A DNA stretch of 35,922 nt, from assembly GCA_024330945.1 (NCBI GenBank), contig JANDJJ010000013.1, forward strand, positions 1 through 35,922. The letters are read 5' to 3'. Positions 9,107 to 17,933 of the stretch are shown here, piece after piece (the first letter of the stretch is position 1; every line of letters starts with the position of its first letter). The notes beneath the pieces are model-generated. The model ran no database searches. It was given only the letters and a program-made list of their open reading frames with translations, and had not been told where the DNA came from. The position numbers and the translations under genes are program-made. This DNA is from Nitrospira sp. Lineage in GTDB: Bacteria; Nitrospirota; Nitrospiria; Nitrospirales; Nitrospiraceae.

Positions 9107-9400
9107 GTGGCTGTTCATCTGAGGCTTGCTCGGGCAGGAAGACATAAACGACCCATGTATCGATTGGTGGCGGCCGATTCCCGCAGGGCGCGGGACGGAC
9201 GATTTATTGAGATTCTCGGAATCTTCGATCCATTGAAGGAAACGGGAATCCCGGAGCTGAAACAAGAGCGGGTGCTCTCCTGGTTGCACCAGGGGGCGCA
9301 GCCGACGGTCACCGTGCGGACGTTGCTCCGCCGCTCCGGCCTGTGGAAACAGTTTGAGGCCGAAAAGGCCGCCCAAAAAGGGGTTCCCCCGAAGAGGTAG
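9107..9400 (+). CDS. rpsP: 30S ribosomal protein S16
   Basis: 97 residues. It starts with GTG at 9107, chosen because AAGGAGGA lies a few bases upstream and the product begins MAVHLRLARAG, as S16 does. Typical S16 features are GRHKRPMYRLVAADSR and the segment FIEILGIFDP. S16 is a primary assembly protein of the 30S body. The KH-domain gene often found between rpsP and rimM is absent; rimM follows after 17 bases. Confidence 0.97.
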   Translation: MAVHLRLARAGRHKRPMYRLVAADSRRARDGRFIEILGIFDPLKETGIPELKQERVLSWLHQGAQPTVTVRTLLRRSGLWKQFEAEKAAQKGVPPKR

Positions 9401-9417
9401 AAGAGAGGTTCTTTTTT

Positions 9418-9951
9418 ATGGTTCTCGATCGGGATTTTGTGACGGTGGGACGGATTCAGCGGCCTTTTGGGGTGAAGGGAGAGGTCAAGGTTCGTCCTTT
9501 GAGCGACGTCCCGGACCGGTTGGAAACACTCTCGAAGGTGAGCCTGGTCGCCAAAGACGGGAAAACCATGGACACCAGCGTCACCGGGGTAAGACGGGCC
9601 GGATCTGAATTTATCGTGGGGTTTGCGGGCCTCACGACGCCCGAGGCCGCCAAACTCTGGTGTGGTGGACTCATTCAGGTGACTCGCGGGACGGTGCCGG
9701 CGCCTCCGGTAGGCCACTACTACGAATGTGATTTGGTGGGGCTTACGGTTCAAAATGACCGGGGGCAGCGGATCGGGATCGTGGAAGAGATTTGGGAGTC
9801 GCCCGCTCATCATGTGTTCGTCATCCGGGACGGCGAAGAAGAAATCTTGATTCCGGCGGTCAGAGAATGGGTTACGCGGGTTGACCTCGAGAACGGGTTG
9901 ATGACGGTCTGTATGAGGGATTCGACGGACGAGCGCGATGCTTCGCTTTGA
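9418..9951 (+). CDS. rimM: Ribosome maturation factor RimM
   Basis: 177 residues with a GAGAGG ribosome site upstream. The N-terminal RimM domain starts VTVGRIQRPFGVKGEVKVRP, and the C-terminal PRC-barrel domain includes YYECDLVGLTV and EILIPAVREWV. RimM binds S19 in the 30S head and assists late 16S processing. Its last 14 bases overlap trmD, so the two are probably translated in a coupled way. Confidence 0.96.
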   Translation: MVLDRDFVTVGRIQRPFGVKGEVKVRPLSDVPDRLETLSKVSLVAKDGKTMDTSVTGVRRAGSEFIVGFAGLTTPEAAKLWCGGLIQVTRGTVPAPPVGHYYECDLVGLTVQNDRGQRIGIVEEIWESPAHHVFVIRDGEEEILIPAVREWVTRVDLENGLMTVCMRDSTDERDASL

Positions 9952-10735
9952 TGTCCTGACGCTGTTCCCGGAAATGGTCTCTGCCGTCCTGGGGCACAGT
10001 ATACTCAAACGAGCCCGTGACAAAGGGGTGCTGGAGGTCAGGGTTCACAATCTGCGAACGTATACCGATGATCGCCACAAGACCGTCGATGACGTACCCT
10101 ATGGCGGAGGAGCCGGGATGGTCATCAAAGCCGAGCCGATTTTTCGCGCCGTCGATGCGCTCCTCCAAGAAGCGTATGAAACGGGGGAACGCCTGCGGTT
10201 GTTATTTCCGACTCCTCACGGCCGGCCGTTTTCGCACGAGTACGCCAGGCAACTTGCGTGTGAACGTCGTCGCATGGTGATTCTCTGTGGCCATTACGAG
10301 GGGATTGATGAGCGGGTGAGAATCGCCTTGTCTCCGGAGGAAATCTCGGTCGGAGACTATGTGTTGACGGGCGGCGAACTGCCCGCGCTTATTCTGATCG
10401 ATGCGACGTCGCGGTTGGTTCCGGGCGTGTTGGGCGATCCTGAGTCCATCAGGGAAGAGTCGTTTGCGGATTCGTTGCTGGAATATCCGCACTACACCAG
10501 GCCGGCTCGAGTGCGGGGGTTGGACGTGCCCGATGTGCTGCTGTCCGGGCATCATGAAGCGATCCGCTTATGGCGGAGGAAGCAGGCGTTGCGCAGCACC
10601 TATCTCAAACGGCCGGATTTGTTGAGGAATCGGGTTCTGACGGGAGAAGATCGACAATTGTTGGATGAAATGATCCGCGAAGGCGCCGTCACGGCGCCTT
10701 CGCACGGTGGGGAGGAGGGAGGGATACGTTCATGA
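9938..10735 (+). CDS. trmD: tRNA (guanine-37-N1)-methyltransferase
   Basis: 265 residues, close to the usual 250. The SPOUT trefoil-knot motifs are clear: [15 protein letters not shown], the AdoMet-binding [12 protein letters not shown] and [19 protein letters not shown]. TrmD methylates G37 next to the anticodon in a subset of tRNAs, preventing +1 frameshifts. It overlaps the end of rimM by 14 bases and the start of rplS by 4, so it lies inside a tightly packed operon. Confidence 0.97.
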   Translation: MLRFDVLTLFPEMVSAVLGHSILKRARDKGVLEVRVHNLRTYTDDRHKTVDDVPYGGGAGMVIKAEPIFRAVDALLQEAYETGERLRLLFPTPHGRPFSHEYARQLACERRRMVILCGHYEGIDERVRIALSPEEISVGDYVLTGGELPALILIDATSRLVPGVLGDPESIREESFADSLLEYPHYTRPARVRGLDVPDVLLSGHHEAIRLWRRKQALRSTYLKRPDLLRNRVLTGEDRQLLDEMIREGAVTAPSHGGEEGGIRS

Positions 10736-11148
10736 ATCGGTTGGAACGGGTGCGCCAGTCATTGACGAAAAAGTCGATTCCGAGTTTTGAGATCGGAGAT
10801 GTGGTGAGAGTGCACGTCAAAGTCGTCGAAGGAGACAAGGAACGAATCCAAGTGTACGAAGGCACGGTGATCGCCCGGAAAGGTTCTTTGAACACGGAAA
10901 CGTTTACGGTTCGCAAGATATCGTACGGTGTCGGCGTCGAACGTATCTTCCCGGTGCATTCGCCGATCGTCTCCAAGATTGACGTCGTCCGGCACGGACG
11001 CGTGCGCCGCGCCAAGCTCTATTATCTCCGGAGTAAAAAGGGACGGTTCGCCAAAATAGAAGAGCGGGAGTTCAGCGGCGAGAACAAGTCCGCTTCGAAG
11101 CCGGCTGTTGTTTCCGAAGAAAGTGTGAGCGCGTCATCGACCGCTTGA
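10732..11148 (+). CDS. rplS: 50S ribosomal protein L19
   Basis: 138 residues starting at the ATG that overlaps the trmD stop by four bases; a purine-rich GGGAGGAGGGAGGG tract precedes it. The L19 core is evident: [44 protein letters not shown] and [15 protein letters not shown]. The C-terminus extends about 20 residues beyond the core with a Ser/Ala/Glu-rich tail, likely disordered. L19 lies at the 30S-50S interface. Confidence 0.97.
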   Translation: MNRLERVRQSLTKKSIPSFEIGDVVRVHVKVVEGDKERIQVYEGTVIARKGSLNTETFTVRKISYGVGVERIFPVHSPIVSKIDVVRHGRVRRAKLYYLRSKKGRFAKIEEREFSGENKSASKPAVVSEESVSASSTA

Positions 11149-11215
11149 ACCTGACCTGATTCTCAAGGGGCCGTTGCGTGTCCCATGCAGAGGAACAGCC
11201 TGCGGTGAGAGCCAG

Positions 11216-11851
11216 ATGGGGCCTGCCGACGAGTTCGAGCAAGAAGCCAGGCGGAGGGGGTACCGCCGCGTCGCCGGCTTGGATGAAGCGGGGCGAGGCC
11301 CCTTGGCCGGTCCGGTGGTCGCGGCGGCGGTGATTTGGCCGGCCCATCTCGGCTCAATCGGCATCGACGACTCAAAACGATTGTCGGAAGAAGCGCGGCA
11401 ACGGTTGTATCACCTCATCTTGGAGCGAGCCGTCGGCGTGGGCGTCGGATCGGCGGATGCCGCGGAAATCGATGCGCTCAATATCCTGGAGGCGACACGC
11501 CTGGCCATGGTTCGGGCTCTCGCCGGCTTGTCACCCCCTCCGGATTACGTGCTCACGGACGCGGTCACTCTCCCTGCTCTCTCGATTCCGCTGCGCCCGA
11601 TCATTAAAGGCGACGCCTTGTCCCTTTCGATTGCCGCTGCGTCGATCGTCGCCAAAGTGACGCGCGATCGTCTGATGGTGGAATACCACGATCTCTATCC
11701 ACAGTATAATTTTCCGTCGCACAAAGGGTACGGGACTTCCGAGCATCTGCGGCTCTTGGCGCGGTTCGGCCCCAGTCCCGTTCATCGTCTGACCTTCGGA
11801 CCGGTACGGGCGGCCGCCGCCGCGTGCGCTCGCCCGGCCGGTTCGTCATGA
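11216..11851 (+). CDS. rnhB: Ribonuclease HII
   Basis: 211 residues from the ATG at 11216; the frame is open to a GTG at 11174, so 14 more residues are possible. The motif VAGLDEAGRGPLAGPVVAAA holds the first catalytic Asp-Glu pair. Further on are IDDSKRLSE, LTDAV (catalytic Asp) and SIAAASIVAKVTRDR (the last acidic residue lies nearby). RNase HII nicks RNA-DNA hybrids at embedded ribonucleotides. It follows rplS after a short gap, a common arrangement. The C-terminus is Ala/Arg-rich. Confidence 0.95.
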   Translation: MGPADEFEQEARRRGYRRVAGLDEAGRGPLAGPVVAAAVIWPAHLGSIGIDDSKRLSEEARQRLYHLILERAVGVGVGSADAAEIDALNILEATRLAMVRALAGLSPPPDYVLTDAVTLPALSIPLRPIIKGDALSLSIAAASIVAKVTRDRLMVEYHDLYPQYNFPSHKGYGTSEHLRLLARFGPSPVHRLTFGPVRAAAAACARPAGSS

Positions 11852-11872
11852 CGGGTCGCGAAATCGCGGTCG

Positions 11873-12271
11873 ATGAAGCCATGTGACGCGAAGGATCCTC
11901 GCCACCGGTTCGGTCGCGCAAGCGAGCTGATGGCGGAGCAATTTCTTCGAGCCAAAGGCTATCGCATTTTAGAGCGCAACTTGAGAACTTCGCTGGGTGA
12001 GTTGGACCTTGTCGCCGAGGACGGCGGTGTGCTGGTCTTTGTCGAAGTAAAGGCGCGCGCCACGGAGGCGTTCGGCGGGGCGTTGCTGGCCGTGGGGCGG
12101 CGCAAGCAGGAGAAGTTGGTGCGGTTGGCTTCACAGTACACGGCGCAGCGCCGTCTGTCAGATCGGCGGTGCCGATTCGACGTGATCGCGGTGCAAGGAG
12201 ACCCCGCACGAGGCGGCCGGATCGTGCATTTGGAAAATGCGTTCGATGCTTCGGGAAATGAGACGTATTGA
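11873..12271 (+). CDS. yraN: UPF0102 (YraN) family nuclease-fold protein
   Basis: 132 residues. The family signature is visible: GRASELMAEQFLRAKGYRIL, then NLRTSLGELDLVAED and VFVEVKARA, which carry the acidic residues and Lys of a restriction-endonuclease-like fold (GExD...ExK). The biochemical role of YraN is not settled; placement next to rnhB is common. Its stop codon sits just upstream of ftsE, so the genes are probably cotranscribed. Confidence 0.92.
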   Translation: MKPCDAKDPRHRFGRASELMAEQFLRAKGYRILERNLRTSLGELDLVAEDGGVLVFVEVKARATEAFGGALLAVGRRKQEKLVRLASQYTAQRRLSDRRCRFDVIAVQGDPARGGRIVHLENAFDASGNETY

Positions 12272-12285
12272 ACGGTGATCGATCC

Positions 12286-12963
12286 ATGTTCGTGCCAGAA
12301 GCCATTATTCAACTGATCCATGTCTCCAAAAGTTACGACCGCCGGGCGGCGTTGTCCGATGTGACGCTGGATATCGCGAAGGGAGAATTCGTCTTGCTTA
12401 TGGGAGCGAGCGGGGCTGGAAAATCGACGTTGCTGCGTCTGTTGATCGGGGAAGAACGGCCGGATCAAGGACAGATCTTCGTGCAGGGGAAAAACGTCGG
12501 CCGGTTGAAGCAAGCCGAGGTGCCGTATCTTCGGAGAAAAATAGGGACGGTTTTTCAGGATTTTCGCCTTCTGCCGAATAAGACCGTGTTTGAAAACGTT
12601 TCGCTTCCCTTGATTGTCCAGCGGGCTTCAATGGCGGATATCCGCCGCAAAGTGATCGAAGCGCTCAGGGCGGTCGGCGTCGAGCATAAAAAGGACCAGT
12701 TCCCCAACAGCTTGTCGGCCGGAGAACGGCAGCGCGTTTGCATCGCGCGGGCGATTGTCAATGGACCGGTGGTGCTGCTGGCGGATGAGCCGACAGGCAA
12801 TCTTGACCCGGAGCGGACCGCCGAAATCATCGAGTTGTTCAAACTGATCAACGCCCGGGGGACCACCGTTGTGGTGGCGACCCATGACCCTCATGTCATG
12901 ACGCTGGCCAATCGACGTGCATTGACGTTGGCGCAAGGAACCGTCGTGCAGGGGCCCGGCTAA
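12286..12963 (+). CDS. ftsE: Cell-division ABC transporter ATP-binding protein FtsE
   Basis: 225 residues from the ATG at 12286; an in-frame TTG at 12268 overlapping the yraN stop is a weaker option. Walker A GASGAGKST is near residue 38. The signature reads LSAGERQRV where most family members have LSGGEQQRV, and Walker B is VVLLADEPTGNLDPE. The H-loop follows in VATHDPH. FtsE pairs with FtsX to drive septal peptidoglycan hydrolysis by transmitting ATP-dependent movement to a periplasmic activator. The next two genes, ftsX and an envC-like gene, fit that system. Confidence 0.96.
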   Translation: MFVPEAIIQLIHVSKSYDRRAALSDVTLDIAKGEFVLLMGASGAGKSTLLRLLIGEERPDQGQIFVQGKNVGRLKQAEVPYLRRKIGTVFQDFRLLPNKTVFENVSLPLIVQRASMADIRRKVIEALRAVGVEHKKDQFPNSLSAGERQRVCIARAIVNGPVVLLADEPTGNLDPERTAEIIELFKLINARGTTVVVATHDPHVMTLANRRALTLAQGTVVQGPG

Positions 12964-12983
12964 GCGAGGCATCGGAAGATGAT

Positions 12984-13883
12984 ATGAGGTGGCTCTGGTA
13001 TCTGGTGCGCGAGGCCTACGCGAATTTGCGGACGAATCGCTTGACCACGGTCGTAGCGATCTTGACCACGGCGTTCACGTTGGCTTGCGTGGGGATTTTT
13101 TTGCTGTCCTACGTCAACCTCCGCAATGCCGCGAACTGGCTGCAAGAAGACATCAAGATCATCGTCTATTTGGATGACGCGGTGTCGCAGGAGGAGGTCC
13201 AAACGCTGCGGGAGCGACTCCGCACGGATCGGCTGGTCGCCGCTCTTCGCTACATCTCAAAGGAAGAGGCTTTGGGCGAATTTCGAGTCCAGTTTCCGAC
13301 CGATTTCCACCTTCTTGAGGGGCTCGGGGAAAATCCGCTGCCCGCGTCGTTTGTGGTCACTCCGGCGCCGGATTTTCGCTCGCCGGAGGCGGTCGCGCGC
13401 TGGGCCGAACGCATCGGCGGCATGGCCGGAGTCGCAAAGATCGATTATAATCAAGAATGGATCGACGCATTGGCTGAAGTCGTTCGCTATCTCGAATTGA
13501 CGGCGATCGCCGTCGGCTCGATTCTGTCCGCCGCTGCGGTGACCATCATCGGCAATACGATCAGACTCGCGCTCTTTGCCAGGCGGGAGGAAGTCGAAAT
13601 TCTTCGGCTGGTGGGGGCGACCGGCGCCTTCATCCGAATCCCCTACTTGCTGGAAGGCGCGGTGCTGGGCGGGGCAGGGAGCGCGTTGGCGTTAGGGATG
13701 CTCAAAGCGGGATTCGAGGTGTTCAGGCATCAAATCGGGTTGGTCGGCCGATTTCACGGCTTTGAAGAGCTGGTGTCATTTTTCCCCTTGTCCGTTTCCG
13801 CGGCGTTTGTTGCGGTGGGGATGGGGTTGGGAATCGTCGGCAGTATGATCTCACTGCTGCGGGTTGGAGAACGGCGGCGATGA
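12984..13883 (+). CDS. ftsX: Cell-division membrane protein FtsX
   Basis: 299 residues. The FtsX topology is visible: a cytoplasmic start, TM1 at about 21-43, a large periplasmic domain at about 45-170 (DIKIIVYLDDAVSQEEV, RYISKEEALGEF), then three more membrane segments, with the conserved LALFARREEVEILRLVGAT between TM2 and TM3. FtsX couples FtsE ATP hydrolysis to the EnvC-type coiled-coil activator. Its stop overlaps the start of the envC-like gene by four bases, strong evidence for coupled translation. Confidence 0.96.
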   Translation: MRWLWYLVREAYANLRTNRLTTVVAILTTAFTLACVGIFLLSYVNLRNAANWLQEDIKIIVYLDDAVSQEEVQTLRERLRTDRLVAALRYISKEEALGEFRVQFPTDFHLLEGLGENPLPASFVVTPAPDFRSPEAVARWAERIGGMAGVAKIDYNQEWIDALAEVVRYLELTAIAVGSILSAAAVTIIGNTIRLALFARREEVEILRLVGATGAFIRIPYLLEGAVLGGAGSALALGMLKAGFEVFRHQIGLVGRFHGFEELVSFFPLSVSAAFVAVGMGLGIVGSMISLLRVGERRR

Positions 13884-15064
13884 CGGCGAAGCGGCTGCTG
13901 GCAGCCGCCTTCTGCTGCGTGGCGGTGGAAGGCGGGTGGGAATTCGCGTTTGCCGGCGATGCCATCACCGAGAAAATCGAGCGAGAGCGAAAAGCGCTGG
14001 AGCAACTGAAAGACAAGATCCAAGAAAAACGGAAGCAGGCGAACGAAGCGGAAAAAAAACGGGAGTCGCTGCTGCAAAGTATCCAGTCTCTGGATGAGCA
14101 GTTGATCCGTCATCGTCAGGATCACCGAGACATCATGAAGAAACTACGGAAGAAAGATCGGGAGATCGAGGACATTACGGAACGAATCGGCGTGATGCGC
14201 GCCGGCATGCGGGAGCGGCGCGAGGCCATTCTTGCGCGTGTGCGGGCTCAGTATATGGAGGGGCGGTTCGGATACGTGAAGGCGCTGCTGGCGTCGGACT
14301 CTTACGTGGATTTTCAACGTCGCCGCCAATACTTGTCGACGGTGACTCATAAAGACTATGAATTGATGGGCGAGTTCAAAACCGATCTGATGCGGATGGA
14401 GCAAGCCGAGCGGCAGCGGGCGGAGGCCCGCGCCGGCTTAATGACGTTCAAAGAACGCATCGAGAAAAAGCTGGCGGACATTCAGTCGCTCCAGAAGCAA
14501 AAGAAGGTGTATCTGGTCAAAATCAGACAAGAAAAAGAGGCTTACGATCGCGTGGTCGAGGAGCTTGAACGATCCGCGTCCCGGGTAGATGGGTTGTTGC
14601 GTCAATTGGAAGCCCGTCGCCAAGCTCTTGCCAAGCGCCCGCCGACATCCGGTCCTCCTCCGTCCATAGGAAAAGGGACGTTACCATGGCCGGTGGAAGG
14701 GCAGGTGATCTCCTTTTTCGGCCGACAAAAGCATCCGACGTTCGATACCTACGTCCAGCGTAAGGGAATTGAGATCAGGACGAAGGACGGCAGCGCGATT
14801 CAGGCGGTCATGCCGGGCACGGTGGTCTATGCGGACTGGTTGAAAGGCTACGGACTCGTTATAATTCTGGATCATGGCAACGGGTTTTTCTCTTTGTACG
14901 CCCATGCGTCGAAGGTGTTGGCAAAAGTCGGGGAGCAGGTTGTCGGGGGGCATCCCATTGGGGAAACGGGGGACACGGGCGTCATCGGGGAAAATACCTT
15001 GTACTTTGAGTTGCGTCAGGGAACCGAGCCGGTGGATCCGCTTCAATGGTTGGCGAGGCGGTGA
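13880..15064 (+). CDS. envC: EnvC-like murein hydrolase activator (degenerate LytM domain)
   Basis: 394 residues. A signal peptide (residues 1-23) is followed by a long charged coiled coil (about 28-125 and 175-250) and a C-terminal M23/LytM domain (about 265-394). Active M23 enzymes have HxxxD and HxH zinc motifs. Here the corresponding positions read RKGIEI and TLYFEL, so the zinc-binding His and Asp residues are missing. The middle YAHASKV remains. This matches the non-catalytic LytM domain of E. coli EnvC, which activates amidases instead of cutting peptidoglycan itself. Direct overlap with ftsX supports an FtsEX-EnvC complex. The amidase partner is not in the window. Confidence 0.9.
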   Translation: MTAKRLLAAAFCCVAVEGGWEFAFAGDAITEKIERERKALEQLKDKIQEKRKQANEAEKKRESLLQSIQSLDEQLIRHRQDHRDIMKKLRKKDREIEDITERIGVMRAGMRERREAILARVRAQYMEGRFGYVKALLASDSYVDFQRRRQYLSTVTHKDYELMGEFKTDLMRMEQAERQRAEARAGLMTFKERIEKKLADIQSLQKQKKVYLVKIRQEKEAYDRVVEELERSASRVDGLLRQLEARRQALAKRPPTSGPPPSIGKGTLPWPVEGQVISFFGRQKHPTFDTYVQRKGIEIRTKDGSAIQAVMPGTVVYADWLKGYGLVIILDHGNGFFSLYAHASKVLAKVGEQVVGGHPIGETGDTGVIGENTLYFELRQGTEPVDPLQWLARR

Positions 15065-15115
15065 TTCCCGCGAGGAGTGCGGGCCGAATGTTCGATGAAT
15101 GAATGAAGGGATGGG

Positions 15116-16486
15116 ATGATGATGGAACAGCAGCCGCGGCGAAGATCTTGGGTAGTGTGGCCGATGATTGCCATCGCGCTCCTCGGCGGGATTCTGATCG
15201 GCAAGGGGTGGGAGCGGACCGGCTACGCCGGTGAAACTTACGAAGAGCTCAAGACGTTTTCGGAAGTGCTGAATCAAATTCAGCGCCATTATGTCGATGA
15301 GACGAAGCCGAAGGAGTTGATCCAAGGCGCCATTCGCGGCATGCTCGCGACGCTCGACCCGCATTCCGCCTATATGACGCCCGAAATGTACAAGGAGATG
15401 CAGGTCGAGACCAAGGGGGAATTCGGAGGAGTGGGGATCCAGATCGGCGTGAAAGACAATCGTTTGGCCGTGATCGCGCCCATTGAAGGAACTCCCGCGC
15501 ATCGGGCGGGGATCAAGGCCGGTGATTTCATCGTCAAGGTCAATGATGAGACGACGAAAGATCTTTCCTTGATGGACGCGGTCCAAAAGATGCGGGGACC
15601 GAAAGGGAGTAAGGTGAGTTTGACGGTCCAACGCGAGGGCACGCCCGAACCCCTCGTGTTTACGTTGGTTCGGGATACGATCAAGATCGAAAGCGTCAAG
15701 TCGAAAGTCATCGAAAACAATTTGGGGTACGTGCGGTTGACGCAATTCCAAGAATCGACGGGCAAAGATTTGGCCAAGGCCATCAAACAATTCAAAGAGC
15801 AGAAGGTCCAAGGCGTCATCATTGATTTACGGAACAATCCCGGCGGGCTGTTGACCGCCGCGGTCGACGTCTCCGAGCAATTTCTGCCGAGCGGGAAACT
15901 GATCGTCTACACCAAGAGCCGCGACGGGAAAAAAGACGAATGGTTCGCCAAGGCCAAAGATCAGTTGGACAATCTTCCTCTGATCGTGTTGGTCAACGAG
16001 GGGTCGGCCAGCGCCTCGGAGATCGTGGCCGGCGCCCTTCAAGATTGGGGACGGGCGGTCGTCGTCGGAACCACCTCGTTCGGCAAAGGATCGGTCCAGA
16101 CCATTCTGGCGCTCGGTGACGGGTCGGGACTGCGTCTGACGACGGCCAAGTATTACACGCCGAAGGGACGGACCATCCAATCGACGGGGATCACGCCGGA
16201 TATCATGGTGAAGGCGCCGCAGCCGGTCGTCGCCAAGGCGACCGAGAACCACGCTGGTGAGAAAGATTCCGAGGGCAAGGGCGGAAAGTCTTCGGCCGGC
16301 AAGGATCATCAGGCGTCTCCCACGGGGAAGTCGACGGATGAAGCCGGCGCCAAAACCGGAACGCCTCCGCCGGCCGTAACGGCGGAGGCAGGGGGCGATC
16401 TTTCGCCCGAAGAAGATGTTCAATTGCAAAAGGCCGTAGAGTTGCTCAAAACTTGGAAGATATTCAAGGATCTCAAGCCCTCTTAA
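15116..16486 (+). CDS. ctpA: Carboxy-terminal processing protease (S41A family)
   Basis: 456 residues. A single N-terminal membrane segment (about 11-28) anchors or exports it. A PDZ domain follows (GVGIQIGVKDNRLAVIAPIEG, HRAGIKAGDFIVKVND), then the S41 protease core: RLTQFQ, IIDLRNNPGGLL, the nucleophile region NEGSASASEIVAGALQD near 296 and the general-base Lys in SFGKGSVQT near 324. The catalytic Ser/Lys dyad appears intact. A low-complexity Lys/Gly/Ser/Ala/Pro-rich segment lies between 375 and 430 before a short helical end. CtpA trims C-termini of envelope proteins, in several bacteria including peptidoglycan hydrolases, which fits the position after envC. Confidence 0.95.
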   Translation: MMMEQQPRRRSWVVWPMIAIALLGGILIGKGWERTGYAGETYEELKTFSEVLNQIQRHYVDETKPKELIQGAIRGMLATLDPHSAYMTPEMYKEMQVETKGEFGGVGIQIGVKDNRLAVIAPIEGTPAHRAGIKAGDFIVKVNDETTKDLSLMDAVQKMRGPKGSKVSLTVQREGTPEPLVFTLVRDTIKIESVKSKVIENNLGYVRLTQFQESTGKDLAKAIKQFKEQKVQGVIIDLRNNPGGLLTAAVDVSEQFLPSGKLIVYTKSRDGKKDEWFAKAKDQLDNLPLIVLVNEGSASASEIVAGALQDWGRAVVVGTTSFGKGSVQTILALGDGSGLRLTTAKYYTPKGRTIQSTGITPDIMVKAPQPVVAKATENHAGEKDSEGKGGKSSAGKDHQASPTGKSTDEAGAKTGTPPPAVTAEAGGDLSPEEDVQLQKAVELLKTWKIFKDLKPS

Positions 16487-16516
16487 GCTTGCCGAATCAA
16501 CTTTCGGAATCTTGCG

Positions 16517-16595
16517 TTCAACGTTCAAGAGGAGTCGTTCGGGGGGCGATCCGTTCGATTGACATTTCTCGAGAGCTCGGCTTCAACGTTCAAGA
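16517..16595. repeat. 14-base direct repeat, two copies
   Basis: TTCAACGTTCAAGA occurs at 16517-16530 and again at 16582-16595, a spacing of 65 bases start to start. The copies contain the palindrome AACGTT. They could be paired protein-binding sites, or a chance or remnant repeat. Confidence 0.6.
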
Positions 16596-16611
16596 TAAAC
16601 GTGCCTGTTCA

Positions 16612-16652
16612 GTCCCGACTTGCCCGGGGTTTTCTTCGGGGGAAGTCGGGAC
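16612..16652. terminator. Strong hairpin downstream of ctpA
   Basis: GTCCCGACTT at 16612-16621 is perfectly complementary to AAGTCGGGAC at 16643-16652, with more G-C pairing inside (CCCG with CGGG) around a T-rich loop. The stem is about 14-15 base pairs. The downstream T-rich stretch (16671-16690) begins some 20 bases later, so it is not a textbook intrinsic terminator. It could end the ctpA transcript by another route or be a structured RNA. Confidence 0.45.
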
Positions 16653-16793
16653 GGGTCTTCTGAATCCCGTATTTTCCTTTTCAATTTTTCACCAACCGAT
16701 ACAATGGGGGCGTCGACGGCTTAATTATGTCGGCGGACGCGCTTCTCCGGCGCAAAACGGATTTCTTCCCGACCTAGGTAACCGGCTGATCTC

Positions 16794-17783
16794 ATGGCGA
16801 CTCTTATTTCCGTGGCATCAGGGAAGGGCGGTGTGGGAAAGAGCGTCGTCTCGACCAATCTGGCGTTGGCGCTTGCAAAGGCTGGTCGACAGGTTCTGCT
16901 GGCGGATCTCGACGTGGGGGGAGCCGATGCCCACATCTTGCTGGGAGAACTGAAACCGCCGGTCACTCTCACAGATTTTTTAAACAAACGGGTTCACCAC
17001 TTGAGTGACGTGGCCATCCCGGTCACGTTTCATCCGAACCTCCGCCTCATTGCGGGGACTGGTGACACCTTGGCGACGGCCAACATGGCCTATGCCCGCA
17101 AGAAACGGCTGATGAATCAATTTCAAAGTCTCAACGCAGACGTGGTCGTCATCGACGTCGGAGCCGGGACCAACTACCATTCGCTGGATTTCTTTCTGAT
17201 GGCCGACGTTCATCTCGCGGTTGCCACGCCGGAGCCGACGTCGGTGCTGGATCTGTATCGATTCATCAAATTGGCGGCGATCCGACGAGTGCTGGCCTGT
17301 TTTCTTGCCCGCAGTCCCCTGTCCGAGGCTCTGTCCAACCGTGACTTTTCCAGTGTGGAAGAAGTCATGGATGTTGCGGGAGCGACCGACCCGGAGGGAC
17401 GAGGCATGGCGGCTGCGGCCTTGCGGGCGTTTCGACCCGGATTGATCGTCAATCGCGCTTCCGGTCGCTCCCACGTCAACGTGCTGTATCTTCGCAAAGT
17501 TCTTCGAGACTACGTCGGCGGCGATATCCTGTTTCTTGGAGAGATCCCCGAGGATCCGGCCGTGGGACAAGCGGTTCAAAAATTCATGCCCATCATCGAA
17601 GCTGTTCCAGAGTCTCCCGCCGCCAAGGGGTTGTTGGCCGTCTCCTCCGCCCTTGAACGACTGCTGGCCGAACATTCCGTTGTTGCTTCCTCCTCGCGTG
17701 GCGTCGAATTGTCCCCTTGTCGACGCCCGACGCCGCGTTCTACGGAGGCGGTTTCCTGCGAGGCCGTTCCTTCAAGCCCGTAG
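16794..17783 (+). CDS. MinD/ParA-family P-loop ATPase
   Basis: 329 residues. The deviant Walker A motif ASGKGGVGKS lies at about 8-17, then the switch region LLADLDVGGADAH and Walker B VVVIDVGAG near 120. The C-terminal half carries LIVNRASGRSH and FLGEIPEDPAVGQAV, as in FlhG/YlxH-like and MinD-like ATPases. Such proteins dimerise with ATP on membranes or nucleoid to position structures. No parB, minC, minE or flagellar gene is nearby, so the cargo is unknown. The last 35 residues are Ser/Arg/Pro-rich and may be disordered. No strong ribosome site precedes the ATG. Confidence 0.85.
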   Translation: MATLISVASGKGGVGKSVVSTNLALALAKAGRQVLLADLDVGGADAHILLGELKPPVTLTDFLNKRVHHLSDVAIPVTFHPNLRLIAGTGDTLATANMAYARKKRLMNQFQSLNADVVVIDVGAGTNYHSLDFFLMADVHLAVATPEPTSVLDLYRFIKLAAIRRVLACFLARSPLSEALSNRDFSSVEEVMDVAGATDPEGRGMAAAALRAFRPGLIVNRASGRSHVNVLYLRKVLRDYVGGDILFLGEIPEDPAVGQAVQKFMPIIEAVPESPAAKGLLAVSSALERLLAEHSVVASSSRGVELSPCRRPTPRSTEAVSCEAVPSSP

Positions 17784-17933
17784 CCCGTAGGCGTCTCTTC
17801 ATCGTTGCAGGTTGGGGGACGAACGATTTTCGGGAGGCGTTCGTTCGAGAGACGCTTGCGCGGGGTGAAAAAATACCTCCGTGTTCAAGGTCTCCGCGCA
17901 GGACCGGTGAATCGTTGCGAGTCTGTTTAATTT

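Larger units (their letters stand above)
16487..16793 (+). other. Gene-free stretch with direct repeat, hairpin and possible promoter
   Basis: These 307 bases hold no convincing gene. They contain a 14-base direct repeat, a large hairpin (both listed separately), an isolated TTGACA at 16559-16564 without a matching -10, and TACAAT at 16700-16705 with a weak TTTTCA 16 bases upstream, which could be the promoter of the ATPase gene at 16794. Confidence 0.5.

Noticed and set aside
17820-17845. Inverted repeat ACGAACG/CGTTCGT between the ATPase and the HhH gene as a terminator
   Set aside because: The stem is short with an 11-base loop and no T-run; it may be chance.
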